A stretch of 64,000 nucleotides of DNA from Cynocephalus volans (GCF_027409185.1 NC_084469.1:79767918-79831917), one strand, 5' to 3'; positions 22,641 to 34,416 are shown, counted from the stretch's first letter. Translations and numbers: made by a program. Notes: generated by a model not told the origin, from the letters alone.

Positions 22641-23869
22641 CAGGGCAGAAGCATTTCTCAAAGTTCTGGAAAGACATGAGTTTTAATTCTTTTAAATTAC
22701 TGACCTCAGACAGAAGCCTCTTCCACCCTGACCAGGCCAGATTGGTGTTAGAACTCTGCAGCTGGCATCAATGGGTATACCCCCACCCTTTACCAAGATG
22801 CTAACAGATCATACCCAGCCAAGGCTGTCACAAAGGACCCTAGAATGTCTGCTTCACCTACTCCTCCTGCCTGGGCTCCCCGGGGAAGAGCGAGCAATGA
22901 GAAGAAGTGGTGGAGGAGGAGAACGAAAACAAGAAGCTCAAGACAGCAATATGTTTACTTCATTAGAACAAACACAAAGATGTGTGAGGACACAGAAAAA
23001 TTTGGCAAGTGTAGCCTAGTCCCTGCCTAGAGAAAGCCCACCAGAGAGAGAGGAAACCAGAGCTGATATCAAGGGGCTTTTAAGGTATTGTTGGTAAATA
23101 AAAATCAAGCAACCTGATATCTTCAGCTAAAACCTCCCTTCTGCAGTGCCCAGTGGAGTCTCAAGCACACACTGGAAGCCACAGACAGGCTGTGGTCACC
23201 GATCATCCTTTCCTCTGAGATTGCAAAAACATGGTGGGAACTAGCCCTGCCAAACAGTTGGGAAGAGCGGGCTTCTTTGTGAGGCACAGGGCCTGGGGTG
23301 GGCATCAGAACCACCTGGAGGGCTATCAACATGCAGATGACAGGGCCCCACCTCAGAGTTTCTGATTGAGAAGTTCTGATTCGCTTCTAGAAGATTCCCA
23401 GGTGATGCACACACTTTGACGTGGCTTAGGATGAGCCACTTCTAGTTTCTCCATCTGTAAAATGGGTGTTGAGACCCACCTCACAGGTGAGGAACTTTCA
23501 CATTCGGGGACACGAAAGTGCAGTATACTGAACACTGCCATCAAATCGTGAGTTGTTCATAAAGCTAAACACTCACAAGTAAGGTACTGTTGAACCCCTG
23601 TGGTGTGCTCAGCACTGCTGAGAATACAAGAGAACTGCCGAAATGATCCCCATCTCCCCACACAGCGGCTGTTTCCTTCCTTCTCTCAGTTTCCACTGCA
23701 CAACCTTTGGTTAAGTAGCCCCATTTTACAAGAGGAAACAGTAGTTCTAAGGTAGGAGGGACTTCCCGAGGCCACTGAGAGAGGACACTTTCTGGGGTGC
23801 CCAAGCATCTTCCAACACACTGCCCACCTCTTCCTCTCAGAACTGCCTTCTCACCCTCAGGGGTTCACT
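22641..23869. other. Non-coding sequence with a hAT-MITE remnant
   Basis: No gene recognised. 23285-23440 shows the same short hAT-MITE pattern as 14528-14705 (catcagaaccacctggagg, ccccacctcagagtttctg, ttcccaggtgatgcacacac), incomplete. 23570-23790 has a weak MIR-like look. Confidence 0.5.
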
Positions 23870-24175
23870 GGATGTCAACTTTGTGCCTTGTGACCCTGAA
23901 ATTCTGGCCAGAGATGTGGGATCAAAGGTTGACCCCTGACCTAAGCTGGTCCAATTAGCATCTCCCTCCTGGGAATTTAGAACTGCTATTGATAGACAGT
24001 GACTGAGTAACCATATGTGGACCAGACAATGTCAGTGTGAGAAGGGAGAGCAATGAAGTCCACACACAGAAGCAGCAGCGCAAGGACCAGAGTGTTCTGG
24101 AGCTTCTAAATTCCTGTTTCCAGCAACTTCCTAGGACCCTACTACATCCCTGTCCTTGCATTCCGTTAAATATAT
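23870..24175 (+). mobile_element. LTR-like repeat fragment, sense
   Basis: Pattern 'ctaagctggtccaattagca', 'tctccctcctgggaattta' and later 'aggaccctactacatccctg' fits the 5'-middle part of eutherian MaLR-like LTRs. The 3' end gives way to AT-rich sequence. Confidence 0.4.
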
Positions 24176-24350
24176 ATTTAAATTTTTCAAAGTTTTAAGT
24201 AAATGAATAAAGCAATATATTATATATAATTATACATATATAGATACATGTAAATTTAAATTTTTTTAAGTAAAAAATCTTAAAAATAAGTTAAAAGTAA
24301 ACAAAATGTTTAAAAAATAAAGAGACTAAACTTTTTGGTTTTGTTTTATG
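24176..24350. repeat. AT-rich low-complexity stretch
   Basis: Dominated by A/T with TATATA and TTTAAA runs; nothing coding. Confidence 0.8.
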
Positions 24351-24379
24351 TTTTGCTATAAGTGAAAGAAAGCTTATCT

Positions 24380-24940
24380 CAAGTGACCTTATATAATAAA
24401 GATGTTACTGAATGTCATTCATGTCACTGAAAAGTCCAGAGGTAATTCTGTCTTTAAATAGGGCAGATTTGTTGACTGAAATAATATGGCCAAAGACTCA
24501 GTTTCTCTCTCTCTTTTGCCTTTTGTGATATAGAATTCTCAGGGACCACAGATTCCTTTGTAGCTCTAAGATTTTTTTTTTTTTTTTTGGTGGTAGCAAA
24601 ATGACTGCAGCAGTTGTAGACCTCACACCATAACCCACGTCATCCAGAGCAAGAGAGAATCTCTTACAGTTGGCCTTGCACATGTCCTGGGATTTACTCT
24701 CATTGGCCCAAACTAGACCATGTGCCCATCTCTGAAACCATCACTGTGGACAAGGAGATAAGACATACTGAACCAATCAGGACTCTCCCTTGAAGCAGGG
24801 GGTGGGGTCTATTCCTCCCACACCATCTGATTGGAGATGGAAGAAAGAAGCATTCCCCAAAGGACAATCAGGCACTTTTGGTAGGAGTAGGAGGCAAGGG
24901 ATAGATGTCTTGAAAGCGACCAACACATTTCCACTATGTC
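24380..24940 (-). mobile_element. LTR-like interspersed repeat, family Y, antisense
   Basis: Parallels 6372-6878 in order: 'gtcactgaaaagtccagagg', 'gactcagtttctctctctct', 'actctcattggcccaaact', 'aagcagggggtggggtc', 'ttccccaaaggacaatcagg', ending near 'atagatgtcttg'. A 17-base T run (24571-24587) interrupts it. Confidence 0.6.
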
Positions 24941-26470
24941 CTATTGCTTCAATAAATGTGGGGGTTTGTTTTGCTGTTGTTAATCTTTCTTTAGTTAATT
25001 TCAAACTTTTAACCGAAAAGTCCTGACTTTATAGGTACATGTGATCTTCATCCTTCATTTTCACTAATTTATGCTAATATATTTCTGGGAAGACTTTGGG
25101 ATACTCTTGCCCAGTTTACATGGAGAGAAGGGAAGGAAAACCAAATCTCACTCATTCAGGGTGATGGAGAGAAGCTTAGCTAGCCTTGGTAAGGATTTTT
25201 GTCTCTACAAAAATTTAACAGAAATATAGTTATTCAGTTATTGGGACCAATAATAAGCTATAAACAAGTTCTAAAAGAATGACACTAAGAAAAATTATGA
25301 AGATTAATAGAAAATACTTAAAATGCAAATCCCATATATTTTGTAATACTTTGTTAACTTATAATCCACTTTAATGAAGATTCTCTTTCCTGACTCATAT
25401 TGAAGGAATGTTAACTTGAGTAATTGTGACCCCCAAAAAGACTACTTTGTTCTACTAGATTCCTTTGACTCATATAAATATTCATGTCATATTTATATAA
25501 ATATTTGCAAAGGGAAAACTTTCAAAATCTTATTTAATGAAAATAGTGAATACCATTTTAAAACCATCACAAATGATTAAGCTACAAATAATGCTGTATA
25601 ATTTGAGGGACGGATTCAGTCGCCTGGGAAAAAAATGCCAGAGACAATAGCCGAGCACCCTTTTGGGAAATGCTGAGTCACCAGTGTGCACAGGGGCAAT
25701 ACCATATGAAGAGCACAGACATCGAAAACTCGGAGTCAAAAAGCAATTAGAAAAAAGTGGACTCAATACAAAGATGTTTTAGGAAAACCTGATCAATTTA
25801 TTTCTCCTTTATGTTTGCACAAGGGGAATATATTATTAAAATCCATGTCTAAAAACATGTACACAAGCTGTTTCAATACATTTAATTTTAAAATTCTAAT
25901 GCTAATAAAACATGGCATGTTATTTATTTAATGACATTTTTTTTTCCTTCTTAGTGGTATGTGAAATGATCACCTTGTGCTGGTAACATTCTAATCTAAG
26001 AGCTCACATGCTATAACCCTACTGAGTTATTATTGCATTTATAGGTATTTTTTGCTGCTATTGGCCACTCTCCGATAAACCATAAACTATTTCCTTTTTC
26101 TTTCCCTAATATATGTGCATCAGAGTTAAAGTACATTAAGGCTTAACGTTTAGCACATTCACTGATTAGGATATTATTTGAGGTTCTATCCAAAAAAGTA
26201 AGTGCATTTTACAAACAATTTTACAACAATACAAATGCCATTACAGTAAAACTTTTTTCTGTGGTCAAACACTCTATTTCATCCACCAAGAATCTAAGAT
26301 CCGTTAAACAAAACATGCTAACCAAATTCAAACACATTACCATTTACTGACAGGCAGTGATGACTCCAATGCAAATGGGAGAACAGTTCAAATAAACAAA
26401 TGCTTAGTGTTGTCCAATGAAGTGTAAACGGATAGGAACAAATAAGTGAGCAAATTTACTTCCTGCTCAG
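24941..26470. other. AT-rich unique sequence, no gene recognised
   Basis: Long repeat-free AT-rich stretch. Local CpGs survive near 25610-25730 (for example 'attcagtcgcctggg', 'atagccgagcacc'), and 'actctccgataaaccataaa' lies near 26068. It may be continuous with the regulatory-looking block that follows. Confidence 0.4.
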
Positions 26471-26880
26471 ACGTCAGTTCCCTATTGGTTGGTCTTTAAC
26501 TATGCCTTCAATGCCTCTATCCGGATGGGATTCATCAGCCAAGCTGCCTTACAACTCTGGCTGTTTCTAGAAAATTAACATGAGAATTAACGCTAGAAAC
26601 ATGTTAAAGCATGATCATGACTCTTGCAAATCCTTCTCCTTCATGGTTGATCATCCCATTACGTCATAATTATCATACAGCTATAGCGTAAGTACATAGT
26701 TATTTCCTTCTCTTCGTCCAGATGGTTGGTTACACGATAATTACAGTATGTTTGTACTTACTGTGTTTAATTACCAGATAATCAGGAAGAACATGCAAAT
26801 TGCTAGGTGGTTGTAACACAGTACATGGAACCAAGCAAAACCTGTGTATTGCATATAAGTAAACAAGCTCTTACATTGGA
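26471..26880. promoter_or_regulatory. Candidate conserved regulatory block (CRE, homeodomain, octamer motifs)
   Basis: Repeat-free block with TACGTCA (26660-26666, CRE/AP-1-type) next to TAATTAT, 'cgataattac' (26735-26744), 'ttaattacc' (26766-26774) and the octamer ATGCAAAT (26793-26800). Isolated CpGs remain in very AT-rich DNA. Function and conservation are inferred; the target gene is unknown. Confidence 0.4.
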
Positions 26881-27339
26881 TTGTGCACTGTAATCTGTGA
26901 CGACAAGAAGGCCTGTTATAGGTCCATTGGGTGGCTTAATATTACACTTGCTGAGCTTGGATTAATGTCCAGATTACAAGGAAATGTAATGGGAGAGATT
27001 CATGCTTCCACACCTGCCAGAGGGACTATGGGAACTGGCCGCAGGAGTAGCAAAGCACCAAGTCTTAGTTCTGGAGTCCAGCTCTTCCAACCTAGTGCAC
27101 TCCAGTCACCTGCAAGCATCTATTCTCAGCCCAACAATGTACCTGCCCAAGTGCTGGCAGGGAGAGATGGCAAACTACCAACCAAATAAACTCCACCAGG
27201 AAACAAACATTGCTCCAGGGAGAAGCCAACTTATAGTTCCCTGTTGTGTGCATTTTGCCACCAGTGCTGTAGCTAAGTATATTTTCCCCATTCATCATAC
27301 CAAAGGGAGCTTCCCACATCAATATATTCTGATCAAGTC
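26881..27339. other. Non-coding sequence, no gene recognised
   Basis: Open frames here (up to 176 codons at 27002-27532) lack recognisable domains and run into LTR-like sequence, so I leave them uncalled. Confidence 0.4.
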
Positions 27340-27820
27340 ACTGTTGCAAATTGGCTGCCTCTCTAACATACTTCCTACTTTCCCCTTCCACTTGGAAATA
27401 CATGTTGTTCTAAAGAAACCAACTTCATCTCTGCATCTAGGAGTAAAACTTATGACCTTTACAATCAACATATTTTCTAACCCTGGCTACAGGGATTGGT
27501 TTAAGGTTGGACATAAGCGTCAAGCTGCTTAAGCCAATCTTGGAGCAGAACATTTTCTGGAAATGCCAGAAGCAAGGCATGCTCTCTTCTTCCAAGATGT
27601 AAATGATGAAGTCTGAAGCCTTGAGAGCCGCTGAAAGCCATCCTGCAGCCATAAGAAAGAAACTGGGTCTTTAACATTATTGAGCCACAGGATGTTGCTT
27701 TACCTGAAACCTACATCTACAGTTTCCAATCATAGGATTTAATAAGTACCTTTTATTGCTTATGCCACCCTGAATTGGGGTTTCTGTTATTAACAGCTAG
27801 AAGCACAATAACTTACATTG
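27340..27820 (+). mobile_element. LTR-like interspersed repeat, sense
   Basis: Contains 'ggattggtttaaggttggac', 'agaaactgggtctttaacat', 'tattgagccacaggatg', 'taataagtaccttttattgc' and 'ttatgccaccctgaattggg', followed by 'tttctgttattaacagctag'. The order matches the 3' half of MaLR/ERVL-like LTRs. Subfamily unassigned. Confidence 0.5.
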
Positions 27821-28239
27821 CCAGATTTATCTCCCTGGTTTGCCAGAAAAAATTCCATATAGGTTTTTTTCATGAAATCTTCTGCACTGCTACCTGGATG
27901 TGAGCAGACTTCATGCTCTGATACATCATTCCTAAAGCTTACGCATTGATTGCTTTTCCTTCTAATACAAGATGGCATCCTAGAGTCTACCTATGGGAGA
28001 GGCAGCCTAATGCCTAGGAAAGGAGAAGCAGAGAAAATGTTCTTCATCCATGGGTGGGGTAGGGGTGGGGGACTCATCAAACTCCTGCTCTTTTCCCTCA
28101 GAGAAATCTGGTAGGAGGACTCTGAGGCAAGCCAGGTGGAACCTTACTTGAGGTGACTCAAGGTTATAGGCCAGGATAGAGAGGATCTAAGGACGCTGAT
28201 AGGAAGATAACTGACTTATGAAATCAGAGGGCAAAGCAA
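27821..28239. other. Non-coding sequence, no gene recognised
   Basis: No repeat or exon recognised. Confidence 0.4.
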
Positions 28240-28950
28240 AGGCATAATGGCAGAAGGAGTGGAGAGGGGCTTTCAAACAGAAAGACAGAGCAAGGTGTGC
28301 AGGGTGGTCCTGCAACCATAGTGAAGAACTTGCACTGGGTCACCCTGAACAAGAGGCCTGTGATCTGCCTCAGTGTCAAGGCTTGAAGCAGGCATATCAG
28401 GCTGGATGTTCATTTGTGGCCCACACACTCACTGAATGTGTCTAGCTATGGAGTGCCAGCAACTGTCCCAGACATCAAGTCAAAGATACCTACACTCATG
28501 TGGCCCTTGTCCACCTCCTCCTGTGTCTATCAAGTGAGGCAAACAATGAAAGAAGCAATTGCAATAAAACATGGTGCTGCCGGTCTAGAAGAGGTACCAG
28601 GTGTGGTGGGAGGATAGAAGGAGAGGAAACCAACCAAACTCAGGTTCAAGAATGACGTCCTGCAGGAAATGATATTAACACTGAAACCTGAGGGATGAGG
28701 AGCCTTAGGCCAGGCCTGGGCAGGTGCAGAAGAAAAGAGCATTGGTCAGGAGTCAGGAGGAGTATGCAGACTTCCAGGAACAGGAAGGAGTTGGGTGAAG
28801 GCAGAGAGGGGTTGGGAAAGGAGTGGGATGGGAAGAGCAGCCGCCAGGGCAAACGGGGGCCAATTTCCCAGGGCCTCGGCCGGGGGCAGGGAGCTAGTGT
28901 TTTATCTCAGGAGCAGTTTCTAACAGGCAGAATGACATAATCAGACATGC
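28240..28950 (-). repeat. L2-like LINE fragments, antisense
   Basis: Weakly conserved antisense L2 order: 'tgccagcaactgtcccagac', 'tacactcatgtggcccttg', 'gaaacctgagggatgagga', then 'gagctagtgttttatctcag', 'gcagaatgacataatcagac'. Diverged; boundaries approximate. Confidence 0.5.
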
Positions 28951-29614
28951 CTTTACCCATATTTTGTTCCAAACACACATTGCTAATCCCATTTTCAAAG
29001 GTCTTCTTTGGGGGGATAAAGGGAAGGGGGACAGAATCCATAAACCCCCAAACATATTTTCCTGTAAACCATATGCAGCAGAAGAGAGCAAGCCGTGGCT
29101 TTCAGATGTTAAAACCTACTTCAACCGCCAGCCCCTTTCACAGCTGTTTGATGTTCAAGACGCCCTTGGAATACTTTCAATAAATCTTTTTAACTCTGTT
29201 TTTCCTCGAAGCAGGAAGCCTTGTCCTCAGCATGCGATCAGGCTGTAAAATCTGGCATTTTCCAGACTCTACTCCTCCGGCATGGTGGAGCTCCCAACCA
29301 TCCAACGCTCTGCTTCTCTCTGACCAGGATGCCTCTTGCCCACGTGGACGCATCGATACCTCTTTTTCTGGTACCGTTAAGCTCAAAGAGGGACATGAAC
29401 CCAGGATGCTATTGGATTCAAAAAAGCAAGATGTGTTGTGAGTCAGATGACCACAATTACGCACTCAGCTGGGCTCTTATGAACCAAGACTAATAACAAG
29501 AAAGAGCAAGGAATGGATTTTTATTTCCATGAGCTGAGTCACGGAAATATGTTTGGGGTTTTGTTAATACAGTCCCCATTCCTTCCTGACATTTCTTCTA
29601 TTTTCTTTTTTTAT
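28951..29614. other. Unique sequence, no gene recognised
   Basis: Overlapping open frames (69-95 codons, both strands) around 29177-29493 have no recognised homology. 28950-29240 has some regulatory-like AT-rich composition. Confidence 0.4.
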
Positions 29615-29900
29615 GTGACTAATAATAATAATAATAATCAGAGAAGATTATTAATAAGAATAATAATCGGTAGCATCAGTGACAATAATGGTTACCATTT
29701 ATTGAATTTACAGTGTGCTGGGTACAGAGCTAAGCACCTTAAATAAATTACCTCATTTAATTCTCACAATAATCTTGTAAGACATAATATTATATTTCTA
29801 CTTTACAGCTGAGAAAACTGAGTCTGAGAGGTGACCAGCAGCTAGTACTACAGGGAGGGTTTGAACTCAGACCATCAGACTCTAAGGTCTACAACACACT
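29615..29900 (-). repeat. (AAT)n microsatellite and MIR SINE
   Basis: 29621-29660 is an AAT/TAA-rich run. 29670-29895 is antisense MIR: 'taccatttattgaatttaca', 'ctaagcaccttaaataaatt', 'acctcatttaattctcacaa', 'tttacagctgagaaaactga' and 'gtttgaactcagaccatcag'. Confidence 0.85.
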
Positions 29901-30875
29901 TGACCTGAGGGACACACATTTTTTATGAATTATTAAGAAGTCAGTCCCAGGTCCCCCTGTCCATTAGTGTCTGTGATGCCCAGAACAGGACAGATATCTG
30001 TCTCCTCCTTTAGACCCACAGTGCTGAGCCAAGTGAAGCCCAATCACCTGGGCCAAGTTCTCATTAAAATGTGTGTATGTTTGGGGGGCCTAATGATTAT
30101 TTTCAGTCCCAGTTCCTGCTTATTTGGTTTGGGTCTTGCACGATTAATTAGGAGCCGAAATTAGTGAGAAGGGAAACACGTGTCCAGCTGGTCCTCCCAG
30201 ATGTTCCTGGAAACAAACTCTCCAATTTGCACAGCGTGACAGTGTAAACATGACTTGGGGAAGCCGCTGCACACTGGTTCAGTCCCCAGCACTCCTGGCA
30301 GGAAGGAACCCAGGCCTGGCTAGTCATCTGTGTTTGCCCAGGTCTGAAATGGTGTCTCCAAAGTGTGTACTGATCCTGTTCTCTTTGGCTCTGACATGGG
30401 TAGCCACAGTTACACTTTCTCACCTGAATCCCTGAAAAGAAGGGAAGAAGGAAGACTAAACTCAGAGCAAGAGAGAGAGAAAGAGGGAGATGAGGAAAGA
30501 ATGCAGCCACCCCTAATGAACAGATGATGAGCAGGAAACATTCTTCAAAATCCAGTACCATGTGCATTTCATAGACACCTGCCAAAAAAAAGGGTCTAGT
30601 AGTCCACTTTTCCTTCTCATCCTATCCCTGGTGTTCCTTTTGTCTTCATCATCTATCTTTCCCAGCCTCATCTTGCTTAGAGTGGTGACTAAATGAAAGT
30701 AAATTGGAGTCCATCAGGCTCATCCAGTATGTCTTTCCAAGATGATGTCAAATGCCTTCAGGGGGACCCTCACCTTCTGTGGCCTCTACTTGCAGGAAAC
30801 ATGGAAGAATGCACCAATATTGAAGTGGGAATTCCTAGAAAGTCTACAAATCAAAGAGCACTACGTTGTCTCTCT
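29901..30875. other. Unique sequence, no gene recognised
   Basis: A small regulatory-looking island, 'cttgcacgattaattaggag' (30135-30154), sits in it. Open frames (145 codons, minus, 30148-30585) are unsupported. Confidence 0.4.
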
Positions 30876-30990
30876 CCCAATGTACTGGGCACCTACCCTA
30901 TGCCAGTGCTGGGCACGGGAGTCGTACAGTGAACAAGGTAAGCACCATCTCCATCCTCAAGGAGTTTATAGTCTCGTTGTTCTAGCTTCC
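30876..30990 (-). repeat. L2 fragment, antisense
   Basis: 'gtactgggcacctaccctat', 'gccagtgctgggcac', 'gtacagtgaacaaggtaagc' and 'ctcaaggagtttatagtctc' follow the antisense L2 3' order. Confidence 0.6.
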
Positions 30991-31044
30991 CTGACCACAA
31001 ACTTGACCGAGAATGTTGCTCCATCAAGAAGCTGCAATGCTAAT

Positions 31045-31165
31045 TTACATACAGTGGAATGTTACTCAGCCTTGAAAAGGAATGAAATTCTGACACATGC
31101 TACAATATGGCTGAATCTTGAAAACATTACGCTACATGAAATAAATCAGACACAAAAGGACAAAT
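31045..31165 (+). mobile_element. Old L1 ORF2 3'-end fragment, sense
   Basis: Translates to a decayed version of the L1 ORF2 C-terminal region (ECYSALKRNEILTHATIWL), equivalent to the [15 protein letters not shown] segment of copies 1 and 2. It abuts an antisense L1M fragment at about 31166, so two old insertions meet here. Confidence 0.8.
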
Positions 31166-31643
31166 GCTTTTTGATGTTCTGGATAGTAATCTTTTATCAT
31201 ATATATGATTTGAAAATGTCTTCTCTGATTTTTGTTGGTTGACTCTTTATTCTGCTGATACTGTCCTTTGACACGTTTTAAATTTTAACAAAGTCCAATT
31301 TATCTATTTTTTCTTTTGTTGACTGTGCTTTTGGTATTATATACAAGAAATCATTGCCAAATCCAATGTCCATAAGCTTTTCCCCTATGTTTTCTAAGAG
31401 TTTTTACAGTTTTAGCTCTTACATTCAGGTCTTTGATCCATTTTGAGTTAATTTTTGTATGTGGTGCTATGTAAGGGTCCAACTTCATTCTTTTGCATGT
31501 GGATATCCAGTTTGCCCAGCATCATTTATGTCTTTTCCCCATTGAGTGGTCTTAACACCCTTGTTGATAATCATTCGCTCACACATGGCAGGGTTTATTT
31601 CTAGGCTTGCCATTCTATTTCATTGATCTATATGTCTGTCTTT
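31166..31643 (-). mobile_element. Old L1M ORF2 fragment, antisense, left part
   Basis: Antisense L1 ORF2 landmarks: 'gatccattttgagttaattt', 'aagggtccaacttcattctt', 'ggatatccagtttgcccagc', 'ttgatctatatgtctgtctt'. The same element continues at 33086 after a retrocopy insertion. Far more diverged than copies 1 and 2. Confidence 0.85.
31627..31643. repeat. Target-site duplication of the TEFM retrocopy (left)
   Basis: TCTATATGTCTGTCTTT, identical to 33086-33102 (17 of 17). Outside it, L1M sequence resumes on both sides in register. Confidence 0.9.
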
Positions 31644-33085
31644 GTGTGTGTTTGTGTGTGTGTGTTATCAATTGTCTTTAGCTTCATTCTTCATTAATGA
31701 GCATCACACAGAAAAATCATTATTCCTTATTTTAACAATATGATAATAATGCAAATCCTTAGTATAGATGCTATTTGCTTTTAAAGGGAGATAACATTGT
31801 TCCTTGTTTTGGCTGTTTGGAGGAAATCTTATTGTTTACCACTAAAACATGAAAGGCACAGAATCTCAAAATATTTATTGATTTGGTCTTGGCTTATATT
31901 TATGTAAACCATTCAATAGCTGAAAGTCTGACTTTAAAGATCCAAATACACTCAAAATGTGTTTTCTTCTCCATTAACATGGATGTTCAAAATAGTTGGT
32001 TTTACAAATTTAGAGCTAATAAATATAAATTAATATAACATTAGAGCAAGTACATTAACCTCAGAATTCTAAAGGTCAGTGTGAAAAACTGCTAATTCAT
32101 AGAAGGCAACAGCTTGTAATGATGATCATATAACTCTTTCATGATGTGTGATTCAGTAGAGGAAAACATCTGTCCATAGCAGACTGCTTTACCTGCTGGG
32201 AAGAACACCCAAGGCTCTACCTTCAGAACAGACTTGGAGAGGAACTGCTTTGCTAGTTCTTTTCCACTAGTCCAAGAGTCTCTCCTCGTCATGTTCAAAG
32301 TGCTTTCCCACTGCATTCATGCTCAGCATCTGGTGCTGGCCATCCTAGGCATGGCTTCCATGACATGAAAATATAACGGTATAAGAAACAGAGATGAGTT
32401 CAGAATGGAAAGTCCAGTTTCTTCCAAACATAGAAATCTGCTGTATGCATCGTTAGGATGACTGAAGAAATCTCTCCTAAATAGGCCAAATGATGAGCAG
32501 ATTCTGCTCATTAATCTCCAATGATCAGTCCAGCCTGGCCAATTTACAATCAAGGTGAGCCCAGGCAATTCTTGAAATAAAAAAAAACAATAGATAGGAT
32601 ACTATTAACTGCCTGAAGTCTCTTTCTATGTCTGATTTGATAAGCTTTCCCAAGAGCCGGTTTCCCTATGACCTTCTTTTTTTCCTTCCAGTCTCTGGAC
32701 AAAGAACCGAGTTATAGATTCTAATGGTAGTTTCATACTGGAACAAGGGAACACTCATTAAACTCTCCAAATGGCCCAAACTTTTCTCTGTACTCTACAA
32801 TATTGATGGCCTTTCTTCTATGAAGCAGTTTGGAAATTTCAAGTTCTTTATTTGATGCTGTATTCAACACATGCAAGATGTAAGCCTGCTGTTCTGAACG
32901 GAAGAGCTTGTCAAATGCATTTCCAGTCTCCTTTACATTTTCAATGCAAAATGCAACATTGGGAACAAATTTCTCAGGTGCAATGAACTTTTTCGGACAG
33001 CAGGAATTATGTAGGGCTGACCCCAATGGAACTGGGAAACATCTCCATCTCTCTCCTGCCATGAGGGGGTGCTCATCTTCCAAGT
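31644..33085 (-). pseudogene. TEFM: Processed pseudogene (retrocopy) of TEFM
   Basis: Minus-strand, intronless copy of the mRNA for mitochondrial transcription elongation factor, a nuclear-encoded partner of mitochondrial RNA polymerase. From the start-codon region (ATG 33076-33074) it translates as AGERWRCF, then EQQAYILHVLNTAS and INIVEYREKFGPF. Further on come IAWAHLD-like words, EETGLSILNSSLF, SRTSGKELAKQFL and a C terminus like FYELAVF before a stop at 32071-32069. The order equals the parent protein as I remember it. Several frameshifts and stops break it, including one soon after the start, one at about 32750 and others at 32320-32570. About 410 bp of 3' UTR follows. The poly(A) side is now a TG/CA-rich tract (31644-31664). 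Perfect 17-bp duplications and location inside an L1M prove retroposition. Non-functional. Confidence 0.85.
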
Positions 33086-33170
33086 TCTATATGTCTGTCT
33101 TTATGCCGGTACCACACTGTTTTGATTACTGTAGCCTTGTAGTAAGTTTTGAAATCAGGAAGTGTGGCTT
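33086..33170 (-). mobile_element. Old L1M ORF2 fragment, antisense, right part
   Basis: Continues the L1M split by the TEFM retrocopy: 'atgccggtaccacactgttt', 'gattactgtagccttgtagt', 'gaaatcaggaagtgtggctt'. Together with 31166-31643 it forms one element. Confidence 0.8.
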
Positions 33171-33910
33171 ATCTTTTCATTTTATTAACAATGTCTTTCA
33201 AAAGCAGAAGTTTTAAATTTGATGAAATCCAATTTTTTATTTTATGGATCATGTTTTTTGATATCATATCTAAGAAATCTTTGACTTACCTAAGGTCAAA
33301 AGATTTTTCTTCTGTTTTTCTAGAAGTTTTATAGTTTTACATTTTACATGTAGACCTAGAATTCATTTTGAGTTAAATTTTTTATATGTTGTGAGGTAGG
33401 GATCTGAGTTAAGTTTTTTGCATATAGCTGTCCAATTATTCCATCACCATTTGTTAAAAAGACTACCCTTTCTCCACTGAATTGCTCTTGCACCTTTGTG
33501 AAAAATCAGTTGCCAAAAACTCCATATGTTTGAGTCTGTTTCTGGGCTCTCTACTTTGTCCTGTTCATCTATTTGTCTGTCTTTACATCAATCCCATGAT
33601 CTCTTGATTACTGCAGCTTTCTAGGAAGTCTTGAAATCAAGTAGTATTAGTCCTATGTGTTATTCTTTTATAGAGTTGTTTTGGCTTTTCTAGGCCCTTT
33701 GCATTTCCGTATGAATTTTAAAATCAGCAAAAGCCTACTGGAGTTTTGACTGGGATTGCATTACATCTATATCTACAGACCTATAAGTCAACTAGAAGAG
33801 AAGAATATTGAGAATTCTGACCATGAACATGGTATATCTCTTCATTTCTTTAGATCTTTAATATCTTGCAGTAATGATTTGTAGTTTTCAATGTACAAAA
33901 ACTACAAAAA
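33171..33910 (-). mobile_element. Second old L1M ORF2 fragment, antisense
   Basis: Repeats ORF2 regions already passed in the preceding fragment (again 'attcattttgagttaaattt', 'atctatttgtctgtctttac', 'tgattactgcagctttctag'), so it is a separate insertion. Ends near 'tttgtagttttcaatgtaca'. Confidence 0.85.
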
Positions 33911-33914
33911 AATC

Positions 33915-34050
33915 CAGCTTCGACAGGTAACAGCTGTGTAAGTTTGGACAATTTCTGCTACCTTTCTGAGCCTGCATTTTATCATTTGTAAAGTGGAGTT
34001 TGACCTTATGGGGTTGGGAAGCATCTATGAGATAACCCATAAAAACTACC
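33915..34050 (+). repeat. MIR SINE fragment
   Basis: 'aggtaacagctgtgtaagtt', 'tggacaatttctgctacctt', 'tctgagcctgcattttatca' and 'tttgtaaagtggagttt' follow sense MIR order. Confidence 0.7.
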
Positions 34051-34330
34051 AGCAAGGATTCTGATCCTATACCTGATAGCCAAAATTTTTAATTTTTTAA
34101 ATCAGATCTGTCTTTTTAATCAGATTTAATGCAAGTATTTTAAACAGGGGACGGACATGATCTATTTTAACTTCTAAAGGAAGAATGAGAGACTGGAAGA
34201 GGACAAAAGTGAGAACAGGGAGACCAATTATGAGACTAGTACATAGACCATGCAAGTGTTGATGGTGGCTTGAACAAGGACGGTGGCAGAGGAGATGGAA
34301 AAAAAAAAAAGCTGACCTGAGATACAACTA

Positions 34331-34416
34331 GGTTAAATCACATGGAATTGCCATTTTTTGTAGGTCATAGCAACTATAATATTGGCAACTTCATATGGTT
34401 CAACCTAATATTTTGG
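34331..34416. mobile_element. Palindromic MITE, copy 1
   Basis: An ~84-bp imperfect hairpin. The left arm 'taggttaaatcacatggaat' pairs with the right arm '..cttcatatggttcaaccta', and the element is flanked by TA. A related copy lies at 56715-56797. TA flanks suggest a Tc1/mariner-class MITE; the family name is not assigned. Confidence 0.6.

Noticed and set aside
24571..24587. Poly-T run as the tail of an antisense SINE or retrocopy
   Set aside because: No SINE body or mRNA-like sequence and no flanking duplication found next to it.
27002..27532. 176-codon plus-strand frame
   Set aside because: No recognisable domain and extends into LTR-like repeat sequence.
30148..30585. 145-codon minus-strand frame
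   Set aside because: Short cysteine- and leucine-containing translation without homology; no exon context.
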